NCBI GenBank assembly: GCA_913009745.1
Contig: CAJVWL010000030.1
Location: 1 to 5,745, forward strand
Length of the DNA stretch: 5,745 nt
Direction of reading: 5' to 3'
Origin: an uncultured bacterium
Lineage (GTDB): Bacteria; Patescibacteriota; Minisyncoccia; UBA6257; Colwellbacteraceae
Under the pieces are notes generated by a model that saw nothing but the letters and a program-made list of their open reading frames with translations, ran no database searches and had not been told where the DNA came from. The number at the start of each line of letters is the position of its first letter. Within the stretch, counting starts at the first letter, position 1. Below are positions 1 through 5,685 of the stretch, piece by piece. A program made the translations under genes and the position numbers.

Positions 1-1761
1 TCAAATCTCTTAAAGCCCGCTCTTGCAAGAGGAGAGCTTCACGCCATCGGAGCAACAACAATAAAAGAATATCAGAGATACATAGAAAAAGACGCCGCTC
101 TTGAAAGAAGGTTCCAGCCCGTTTATGTAGATGAGCCGACCATTGAGGACAGTATAACTATTCTGCGCGGACTAAAGGAAAAATATGAACTGCACCACGG
201 GCTTCGCATAAGTGACGAAGCGTTGGTATCTGCCGTTAAGCTTTCATCGCGATATATAACAGACAGATTTTTGCCGGATAAAGCGGTTGACGTGATTGAC
301 GAAGCATCATCGGCCAGGAAACTTGAAAGTGATAGCTTGCCGGCAGACATTAATACAATGCGCCAGCAAATAATAGCGCTGGAAATTGAAAAAGCCGCTT
401 TGGTTAACGAAAAAACAAAAGAATCAAACAAAAGACGTCTCAAAGAAATAGAAAAAGAACTCACAGAGATAAATAAAAAGAATGATGAGCTGTCTTCCGA
501 GTGGGAAGCCGAGAAGATGCTGTTTGAGAAACTCAACAACTTCAGAGAAAAAATTGATGAACTAAAGCGAGAAAAAGAAATAGCCGAGAGGGAAGGAGAT
601 CTTGAGAGGGTTGCGCAGATTATATACGGCAAATTACCGAACGCTGAAAAAGAACACAAGCTATTTGAAAAGAAATATTTTTCAAGAACACCATCAAAGA
701 AAAAAAGCAAAACCCCATCAAAGCATCGCTTTCTCAAGGAAGAGGTGGACATGGCTGACGTAGCAGAAGTTATATCAAAATGGACCGGGATTCCGGTACA
801 AAATCTTTTGGAATCGGAGGTTGAAAAACTGCAGAGAATAGACAGCGTATTAAGTAAGCGTGTGGTTGGTCAAGATAAAGCAATTCATACGGTTGCCAGC
901 GCATTAAGACGTGCGCGTGCGGGTTTAGCGCCGCTAGACAGACCGCTTGGCTCATTTATGTTCTTGGGCCCCACCGGTGTTGGAAAAACCGAATTGGCGC
1001 GTACCCTTGCGGAGTTTATGTTTAATGATGAAAAGGCGCTTGTCCGCGTAGATATGTCTGAATATATGGAGCGGCATGCTACTGCGAGACTAATAGGTTC
1101 ACCTCCGGGATATGTTGGATTTGAAGAGGGCGGACAGCTGACGGAGATAGTAAGGCACAGGCCGTATAGTCTTATTCTATTTGATGAGATTGAAAAAGCG
1201 CACCCGGAAGTGTTTAATATACTGTTGCAAATATTAGATGCCGGACGTCTTACCGATGGGAAGGGGCGACAAGTGAATTTCAGGAATACAATTATAATTA
1301 TGACGTCAAATGTGGGCAGTCAATTCTCAAGAGAGATTTCACGTTTAGGTTTTAGCGCGCCGGGCGACAGAGAAGCTGCCACAAAAGAAGAGGACTATAG
1401 GAATAAGATTAAAAAGGCGCTTCGCGAGCAATTCAAGCCGGAATTCCTAAACAGAATAGATGAAATAATAATATTCAATTCATTGGACAGGAAGGCATTG
1501 GCCAGGATAGTTGATATCCAGCTTAGCGAATTAACATGCAGACTAAAGGAAAGAGGAATTATTATATCAATTAACGCTAAGGCAAAGAAATATCTGATAG
1601 ATAACGGCTTTGACCCGGAATATGGGGCTAGACCAATGAAAAGGCTGGTTCAACGGGTAATACTTGATAAATTAGCGGATAAAATTATTGGGGGAGAAAT
1701 TAAAGATGGCAGCAAAGTTAAAGTCAGTCTCGACAAATCAAATATTACGGTTAGCGTTTAG
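1..1761 (+). CDS. clpB: Clp/Hsp100 AAA+ ATPase, ClpB-type with a ClpC-like loop (5' truncated)
   Basis: Hsp100 unfoldase that threads proteins through a hexameric ring in the cytoplasm; ClpB members rescue aggregates with DnaK. The frame is open from base 1, so the N-terminal domain and the NBD1 Walker motifs lie outside the window. Numbering from the first visible residue: end of NBD1 with IGATT (16-20) and the ALERRF arginine-finger pair (R36, R37); a long Lys/Glu-rich coiled-coil middle domain (about 104-245); NBD2 with Walker A GPTGVGKT (323-330), Walker B LILFDE (391-396), sensor-1 Asn 437, arginine finger in FLNRIDE (R485) and sensor-2 GAR (R544). The middle domain is of ClpB length; ClpC has a much shorter one. 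However, NBD2 has LGF (449-451) in an extended loop where ClpC binds ClpP, and GSPPGYVG as in ClpC. A Lys-rich TPSK-repeat insertion sits near residues 230-241. It ends in TAG. Family certain; ClpB versus ClpC naming is open. Confidence 0.95.
   Translation, partial: SNLLKPALARGELHAIGATTIKEYQRYIEKDAALERRFQPVYVDEPTIEDSITILRGLKEKYELHHGLRISDEALVSAVKLSSRYITDRFLPDKAVDVIDEASSARKLESDSLPADINTMRQQIIALEIEKAALVNEKTKESNKRRLKEIEKELTEINKKNDELSSEWEAEKMLFEKLNNFREKIDELKREKEIAEREGDLERVAQIIYGKLPNAEKEHKLFEKKYFSRTPSKKKSKTPSKHRFLKEEVDMADVAEVISKWTGIPVQNLLESEVEKLQRIDSVLSKRVVGQDKAIHTVASALRRARAGLAPLDRPLGSFMFLGPTGVGKTELARTLAEFMFNDEKALVRVDMSEYMERHATARLIGSPPGYVGFEEGGQLTEIVRHRPYSLILFDEIEKAHPEVFNILLQILDAGRLTDGKGRQVNFRNTIIIMTSNVGSQFSREISRLGFSAPGDREAATKEEDYRNKIKKALREQFKPEFLNRIDEIIIFNSLDRKALARIVDIQLSELTCRLKERGIIISINAKAKKYLIDNGFDPEYGARPMKRLVQRVILDKLADKIIGGEIKDGSKVKVSLDKSNITVSV
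1690..1696 (+). promoter_or_regulatory. Ribosome binding site for the overlapping membrane-protein gene
   Basis: GGGGGAG lies 9 nt before the ATG at 1706, inside the 3' end of the Clp gene. It decides the start: the in-frame TTG at 1688 precedes this site, so ATG 1706 is preferred. It is the clearest Shine-Dalgarno-like site in the window. Confidence 0.6.
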
Positions 1762-2419
1762 GGCGTTTCTGATATCGCTTACGGCCTTTTGGGCCAGATC
1801 CACAGAGTTTCAGTTCTTATACTCGGTTCTTTTTGTTGCGATTTTTATATTTTTCTATACAAGGCCGCCCCTGCAGAGCGCTAAGTTCTTCCCATCCGCA
1901 GTAGGACTAATCCTGCTGCCCTTTTTTGCGCCTCCTATGTTAGGCGGCATGGAGATAATAGCAGACATTGCGCTTGGGGTGCTTTTCTTCTTTATGTTGG
2001 GCGTGAAAAATCTTTTGATTCTGAAAAGGTTTAACGCATATCGCGTTTTTCATTTTTCCATGATTGCGATAGTCAGCGCACTTTTGTTTATAGAATTTGA
2101 TATTATATCGCAGATTATAGTTTTTGTTTTTTTCCTTTTTCTGTTTCGCGAATTCTATTTGGTATTTCTTGATATTGACAAAAAGAGACTAACATTAGCA
2201 TCTGCGGCGGAATCGCTTATTGTAATAGAAGCATCATGGATTATTTTCTTTTTGCCTATTAATTTTCTCGTGTCGGCAGTATCTATCACATTATTATCCG
2301 CCATCATGCACGATATATTCATACACTATTTTAAGAAATCCATATCAAAGAAAATTGTTATCCGCAGTATCAGCCTTCTATCTATTCTTATTGTAGGTAT
2401 AGCCATTTTTTCTTCATAA
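1706..2419 (+). CDS. Polytopic integral membrane protein of unknown function
   Basis: I do not recognise this 237-residue protein. It is very hydrophobic (Phe, Ile and Leu rich), with about seven or eight likely membrane segments near residues 37-52, 61-79, 84-106, 114-131, 133-155, 168-206 (long enough for two) and 217-235. The N-terminus (MAAKLK...) is basic and suggests a cytoplasmic start. Short charged loops separate the segments, for example KRFNAYR (107-113), DIDKKR (156-161) and the basic KKSISKK (210-216). A few polar residues sit in or near membrane segments (E130, D132, E149, E169, E175, H202, D203, H207), but I see no catalytic signature. ATG 1706 is chosen over TTG 1688 because a GGGGGAG site is correctly spaced before it. 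It overlaps the Clp gene by 56 nt in another frame, so the two are probably co-transcribed and perhaps translationally coupled. It ends in TAA. That it is a real gene is fairly sure; its role is unknown. Confidence 0.8.
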   Translation: MAAKLKSVSTNQILRLAFRAFLISLTAFWARSTEFQFLYSVLFVAIFIFFYTRPPLQSAKFFPSAVGLILLPFFAPPMLGGMEIIADIALGVLFFFMLGVKNLLILKRFNAYRVFHFSMIAIVSALLFIEFDIISQIIVFVFFLFLFREFYLVFLDIDKKRLTLASAAESLIVIEASWIIFFLPINFLVSAVSITLLSAIMHDIFIHYFKKSISKKIVIRSISLLSILIVGIAIFSS

Positions 2420-2431
2420 TTAGCGAGCCTT

Positions 2432-2460
2432 TTGACAATAATATAACTAAGCGTTACCAT
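2432..2460 (+). promoter_or_regulatory. Candidate sigma70-type promoter upstream of rny
   Basis: A perfect TTGACA (2432-2437) is followed after 17 bp by TACCAT (2455-2460), which matches the -10 consensus at 4 of 6 positions. Transcription would begin near 2467, giving a leader of about 35 nt before the rny ATG. The gap also has no visible terminator, so read-through from the upstream genes is possible. The weak -10 makes this a moderate call. Confidence 0.4.
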
Positions 2461-2500
2461 TGGGCTGAAAACGTCATGAAAAAACAGATATTTATAAATT

Positions 2501-4024
2501 ATGATTTATCAACCACTAGTAGTGGTCGGATTTGTCTTGTTGGGAATAGCGGCCGGCTACTTTATTCGATACTTTATAGCAGTGCGAAAGTTCACCTCAT
2601 TGGAGGCGAAGTTAAAGGAGGAAATACGGCAGTCTAAAGACAAGGCACAGGACTTAATTCTCGAGGCAAAAAACAAGGCAGTATCCCTTCTTGACGAGGC
2701 AAGGGAAGAATCAAAGGAACGCAAGATTAGTCTTAATCATCTTGAAGAGAGACTAATAAAAAGAGAGACGGCGCTTGATGAGAAAGAGGGGGATATACGC
2801 AAAGAGATTGAGGCAGTCTCTGCCAAAAAACAATCTCTGGAAGAATCAACAGCTGAAATAGAGAAAACCAGAAAAGAGTTGGAATCAACCTTGTCTAATA
2901 TAGCCAAACTTACTCCGGAAGAGGCAAAGAAAGAACTATTCCACGAAATAGAAGAGCAAAACAAAGAAGACCTTGCTCGTACAATCAGCGCCTTTGCCAA
3001 GAAGAGAGACGAGGAATTGGAAAAGAAGGGTATAGAAATTATCACAACGGCGCTTCAGCGTTATTCCCGCTCTCACGTTGCAGATATAACAACATCGGTT
3101 TTTACGCTTCCATCGGAAGACTTGAAGGGAAAAATCATCGGTCGTGAAGGAAGAAACATTAGAACGCTTGAGAGATTGACCGGAGTAGAGTTTATAATTG
3201 ATGAAACTCCGGAAGCGATAATACTCTCGTCATTTGACCCCTTAAGAAGGGAAATTGCTCAACTCGCGCTGAAAAAGCTTATTAAAGACGGTAGAATACA
3301 ACCAGCAAAAATTGAGGAGAAGGTTGAGGAAGCAAAGACGGAAATAGGAAAGAGAATGCATGAGATTGGTGAGGAGGCGGCGCATGAAGTTGGGATTTTT
3401 GATTTGCCGGATGAGATTATACAATTGCTTGGCAGACTTAATTTCAGAACCAGTTTTGGACAGAATATGCTGACTCATTCTATTGAGATGGCGCACATTG
3501 CCGGAATGATAGCCTCGGAGCTTGGGGCAAATGTGGAAGTTGCCAAGAAGGGAGCGCTTTTACATGACATTGGAAAAGCGATTGACCACGAAGTATCGGG
3601 GACACACGTTGAGCTTGGCAGAAAAATACTCAAGAAATATGGAGTTAAGGAAGAGGTAATTAAAGCGATGGAATCGCATCACGAGGAATATCCATTTTCA
3701 ACGCCGGAGTCGTTTATTGTGGCGGCTACGGACGTTATGTCTGCGGCGCGTCCCGGGGCAAGAAGGGGAACGCTGGAAAACTACATAAAACGTCTTGAAG
3801 ATTTAGAGAAAATAGCCAGCAGTTTCCCGGGGGTCAAACAGGCATATGCCGTATCGGCGGGCAGAGAACTCCGCGTGTTTGTTGTCCCGGAAAAGATAGA
3901 TGATTTTCGGGCATTGCAATTAGCTAGGGATATTGCTACAAAGATTGAGTCCGAGCTAAAATACCCGGGAGAGATAAAGGTTAATGTAATCAGAGAGATT
4001 CGCGCCGTGGAATACGCGAAATAG
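2501..4024 (+). CDS. rny: Ribonuclease Y
   Basis: Membrane-anchored endoribonuclease that initiates mRNA decay. At 507 residues it is close to the 520 of Bacillus subtilis RNase Y. Order: one N-terminal membrane helix (about 5-23); a long charged coiled coil (about 33-165); a KH RNA-binding domain with GKIIGREGRNIRTLE (GxxG loop 214-217); and an HD metal-dependent phosphohydrolase domain with H326 (LTHS), the HD pair H355-D356 in LLHDIGKA, H393-H394 (SHHEEYP) and D411 (AATDVMSAARPGARR). The C-terminus IREIRAVEYAK is typical of the family. All expected catalytic residues are present. A TAA at 2495-2497 closes the frame upstream, so ATG 2501 is the first possible ATG, yet no Shine-Dalgarno site precedes it. 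A 6-bp inverted repeat with a 3-nt loop (2512-2526) lies just inside the start and could tune translation (inference). It ends in TAG; HU follows 92 nt later. Confidence 0.98.
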   Translation: MIYQPLVVVGFVLLGIAAGYFIRYFIAVRKFTSLEAKLKEEIRQSKDKAQDLILEAKNKAVSLLDEAREESKERKISLNHLEERLIKRETALDEKEGDIRKEIEAVSAKKQSLEESTAEIEKTRKELESTLSNIAKLTPEEAKKELFHEIEEQNKEDLARTISAFAKKRDEELEKKGIEIITTALQRYSRSHVADITTSVFTLPSEDLKGKIIGREGRNIRTLERLTGVEFIIDETPEAIILSSFDPLRREIAQLALKKLIKDGRIQPAKIEEKVEEAKTEIGKRMHEIGEEAAHEVGIFDLPDEIIQLLGRLNFRTSFGQNMLTHSIEMAHIAGMIASELGANVEVAKKGALLHDIGKAIDHEVSGTHVELGRKILKKYGVKEEVIKAMESHHEEYPFSTPESFIVAATDVMSAARPGARRGTLENYIKRLEDLEKIASSFPGVKQAYAVSAGRELRVFVVPEKIDDFRALQLARDIATKIESELKYPGEIKVNVIREIRAVEYAK

Positions 4025-4055
4025 TAGGATATTTACTGTTAATCGGCATTTTTTC

Positions 4056-4064
4056 TGGTATAAT
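4056..4064 (+). promoter_or_regulatory. Extended -10 promoter for the HU gene
   Basis: TGGTATAAT combines a perfect TATAAT (4059-4064) with an upstream TGn element. No good -35 is seen at 16-18 bp spacing; the nearest resemblance is TTTACT at 4032-4037, 21 bp away. Extended -10 promoters often do without a -35. The predicted start near 4071 gives an A/T-rich leader of about 46 nt. HU is therefore probably transcribed independently of rny. Confidence 0.7.
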
Positions 4065-4116
4065 TGGAATAGATTTAAATTAAAAGAAAGGTCGAGAATT
4101 GTAAGTTGATATTATT

Positions 4117-4392
4117 ATGAGGAAATCAGATTTAGTGGACGAAGTTTTTTCTGCCGCTGGGCTGGACACAAAAAGCAAGGCAGAGGCGGCCGTTGATGCT
4201 GTTTTTGCAACGATTACAAAATCCTTGAGTCGCGGAGAGGATGTAATTCTTACGGGCTTCGGTGCGTTTAAGGTGACGAAGAGGTCAGCTAGGGTTGGAG
4301 TAAATCCTCGCACCGGCGAAAAAATTCAGATTGCCGCGAAAACTGTGCCAAAATTTAGTGCAGGAAAGTCTCTAAAAGACGCAGTTGCATAA
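4117..4392 (+). CDS. hup: HU-family DNA-binding protein
   Basis: Small nucleoid-associated protein that acts as a dimer, bending and compacting DNA. At 91 residues it is the usual HU length. The N-terminus MRKSDLVDEVFSAAGL forms the first helix of the dimer body. GFGAF (47-51) is the family's core strand-turn, and the DNA-binding arm carries VNPRTGEKI with the intercalating proline at P64. The C-terminus TVPKFSAGKSLKDAV matches the conserved last helix. TAA at 4102-4104 closes the frame upstream and ATG 4117 is the first start codon. No Shine-Dalgarno site is properly spaced; an AAAGG at 4087-4091 is too far away (25 nt). An extended -10 promoter lies upstream, and a strong hairpin terminator begins 18 nt after the stop, so this looks monocistronic. 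HU and IHF subunits are hard to separate by sequence; HU is the better fit for a single homodimeric protein. Confidence 0.96.
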   Translation: MRKSDLVDEVFSAAGLDTKSKAEAAVDAVFATITKSLSRGEDVILTGFGAFKVTKRSARVGVNPRTGEKIQIAAKTVPKFSAGKSLKDAVA

Positions 4393-4410
4393 GTAAAGGG
4401 TAGTTTAAAC

Positions 4411-4445
4411 ATACAAAAACCCCGTGTCATACGGGGTTTTTGTAT
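4411..4445. terminator. Bidirectional intrinsic terminator between convergent genes
   Basis: A perfect 15-bp inverted repeat (arms 4411-4425 and 4431-4445) encloses a 5-nt loop, GTCAT. The arm core is ACCCCGT, and it is flanked by five A on the left and five T on the right, so a U-tract follows the GC-rich stem in either direction. It sits 18 nt past the HU stop and 19 nt past the stop of the minus-strand secreted-protein gene, so it can end both transcripts. Confidence 0.92.
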
Positions 4446-4464
4446 TGGAAAACTTTATATATAG

Positions 4465-5349
4465 CTAATTTACGCCAAGAATTTCCTTTACGGCTTTGCT
4501 GATATCCAGAAAACGGGAGTAAACTTCCTTGATATTATTTAAACTTGTTTCCAGTAGATATCTTGGCGATATTTGCTCTTCTTGCATATCTACGGTTGAG
4601 GTTGCTGTTTCATTAACAGATACTACTACATCTTCATCGGTTGAGGTTGTTGTCTCTTCTATAACGATAATAGCCGTAGAGGTAGACGTACTGCTAGCAT
4701 TTACGTCGTTTTGCACCACAATATATCGCATAGCTTCCTCCTGAAGAGTTCTTGCGTTGTCCATTAATTTGTTTATAGCGGATAACTCGTTTGAGAAGCT
4801 GCCGCTCTCAATTACGCCAACATCTTCAAGTTTTTTAAGATCACTTGATATATCGGTAAATCGCTTATTGGCGACATTTATCACGTTATCTGTATAGAAA
4901 ACAAGTATAAACTCTATCATTTTTTCTATACTTGGGCTGTACACCTCTTCTCTGTATTTACTTATGTCTATTGCCAGGTTCTTAATTTCATCAAAAGACT
5001 TCAGATTGCCAAGCGTTGCCTTATTGTCGGTGTAATGCGCTCTGTATTCTTCCAGTTGAGATAGATAGATGTCTTTTAATTCTTGCTCCCTGCTATCTTC
5101 GGGAAAACTAAGCTGATTTAAATTTGCTTCAATCTTATCTACTTTTTCCAATGATAGATCAAGCGCCTTGTTAACGCTTTCCCTGCCCAGAGCAATTTTC
5201 TCCTCTTGTGTTAGCGTCTCCCCGTCTTTTATCGCAAACAGCTGTTCGGTAGAATTTGATTCTGCCATCGCGGCATGTGAAAAGTACGGTAAAAATAGAG
5301 CGGTAAACAACGTAAATAACAGGATTTTAGACGTAGTATATTTACTCAT
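4465..5349 (-). CDS. Secreted or envelope coiled-coil protein of unknown function
   Basis: I do not recognise this 294-residue protein. The N-terminus is a classical signal peptide: basic MSKYTTSK, a hydrophobic stretch (9-23) and likely signal-peptidase sites after SHA (26) or AMA (29). There is no lipobox cysteine, and the protein appears to contain no cysteine. The mature part is acidic and helical (about 45-212), with coiled-coil-like Leu/Ile/Lys/Glu spacing. A Ser/Thr/Val-rich, acidic, low-complexity linker (216-259) with repeated TST units follows, then a short C-terminal helix (260-294). This suggests an extracytoplasmic structural or adaptor role (inference). The stop of the upstream gene is only 2 nt before the ATG, so translational coupling is likely; a GAGG at 5366-5369 is 16 nt away, too far for a normal site. 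It ends in TAG next to the shared terminator. Confidence 0.85.
   Translation of the reverse strand: MSKYTTSKILLFTLFTALFLPYFSHAAMAESNSTEQLFAIKDGETLTQEEKIALGRESVNKALDLSLEKVDKIEANLNQLSFPEDSREQELKDIYLSQLEEYRAHYTDNKATLGNLKSFDEIKNLAIDISKYREEVYSPSIEKMIEFILVFYTDNVINVANKRFTDISSDLKKLEDVGVIESGSFSNELSAINKLMDNARTLQEEAMRYIVVQNDVNASSTSTSTAIIVIEETTTSTDEDVVVSVNETATSTVDMQEEQISPRYLLETSLNNIKEVYSRFLDISKAVKEILGVN
4593..4649. repeat. 12-bp direct repeat in the Ser/Thr linker coding region
   Basis: CGGTTGAGGTTG occurs at 4593-4604 and again at 4638-4649, exactly 45 bp apart, so the repeat is in frame (15 codons). On the minus strand the two copies encode TTSTD and ATSTV. A looser third copy (GTAGAGGTAGAC) begins near 4675. 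The pattern suggests the linker grew by internal duplication. Confidence 0.6.
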
Positions 5350-5351
5350 AA

Positions 5352-5608
5352 TTAATATTGAATAACCTCGTTAAGAAGTCTGTCTATCTCATCTTCGTTC
5401 TCGGTTAGATTGTTCGTATTTGGCTTATTTGATTCTACGCTCGCATTGTTCTGCGTATTGCCGTCATTGACCAGTGCAACAGGAGCGCGGTTGTTTGAAA
5501 AGTATCCTATTTCTCCAAGGCGTACATTAATGTCTTTGGTAACCGTATTTGCCTCTGCGGTAAGACCGTTTCCGCCAACCCCCTGCAATGGAGGCAAGAG
5601 AAGTGTTT
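5352..5608 (-). CDS. Unrecognised protein, C-terminal part only (5' end lost at adapter junction)
   Basis: The reading frame runs from the junction at 5608 to a TAA at 5352-5354 and gives 84 complete codons. The stop codon apparent just upstream (5607-5609) uses the first adapter base, so it is artificial, and the gene certainly continued beyond it. A TTG at 5597 is not a credible start, because the frame is open before it and no ribosome binding site is seen. The visible protein has a Gly/Pro/Leu stretch (LLLPPLQGVGGNG), a segment reading VTKDINVRLGEIGYFSN, then an Asn/Thr/Ser/Glu-rich low-complexity tail ending in a short acidic helix (ENEDEIDRLLNEVIQY). I recognise no family. It lies 2 nt upstream of the signal-peptide protein, so the two probably form an operon and may work together (inference). 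Low-complexity tails of this kind are common in exported proteins, but no signal sequence is visible here. Confidence 0.65.
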
Positions 5609-5674
5609 AGATCGGAAGAGCACACGTCTGAACTCCAGTCACATTCCTTTATCTCGTATGCCGTCTTCTGCTTG
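5609..5674 (+). other. Illumina TruSeq sequencing adapter (assembly artefact)
   Basis: The 34 bases at 5609-5642 start with AGATCGGAAGAGC and match the TruSeq read-1 adapter. They are followed by index ATTCCT plus TT (5643-5650), then 24 bases starting ATCTCGTATGCC and ending CTGCTTG (5651-5674), which is the P7 flow-cell end. The order adapter-index-P7 is complete and uninterrupted. I recall ATTCCT as TruSeq index 27. This is library DNA, not genome. Read on the minus strand it produces the peptide KQKTAYEIKECDWSSDV, a known contaminant in protein databases. Confidence 0.99.
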
Positions 5675-5685
5675 AAAAAAAAAAA
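5675..5685 (+). other. Poly-A run after the adapter (sequencing artefact)
   Basis: Eleven A residues follow the last base of the P7 adapter. Reads that run past the end of a short library molecule commonly give such a tail. It should be trimmed with the adapter. Confidence 0.9.

Noticed and set aside
123..752. Long minus-strand open frame (209 codons) rich in Ser and Phe.
   Set aside because: It is antisense to the conserved Clp coding sequence; the composition is the shadow of a Lys/Glu-rich coiled coil.
1688..1705. TTG at 1688 as the start of the membrane protein.
   Set aside because: It precedes the Shine-Dalgarno site at 1690-1696; ATG 1706 has correct spacing.
2476..2637. A 53-codon + strand frame starting ATG 2476, overlapping the start of rny, as a possible leader peptide.
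   Set aside because: It has no ribosome binding site and lies mostly inside the conserved rny N-terminus; its sequence resembles no known peptide.
2737..3045. Minus-strand frame of 102 codons.
   Set aside because: It is antisense to the RNase Y coiled coil, with the same Ser/Phe shadow composition and no start signals.
1..5608. Recoded TGA (as in Gracilibacteria or Absconditabacteria), because no gene here ends in TGA.
   Set aside because: No in-frame TGA occurs in any of the clear genes, and tryptophan is encoded by TGG; six stops are too few to infer recoding.
5675..5685. Poly-A run as a possible terminator tract or homopolymer feature.
   Set aside because: It directly follows the P7 adapter end and has no hairpin; it is read-through artefact.
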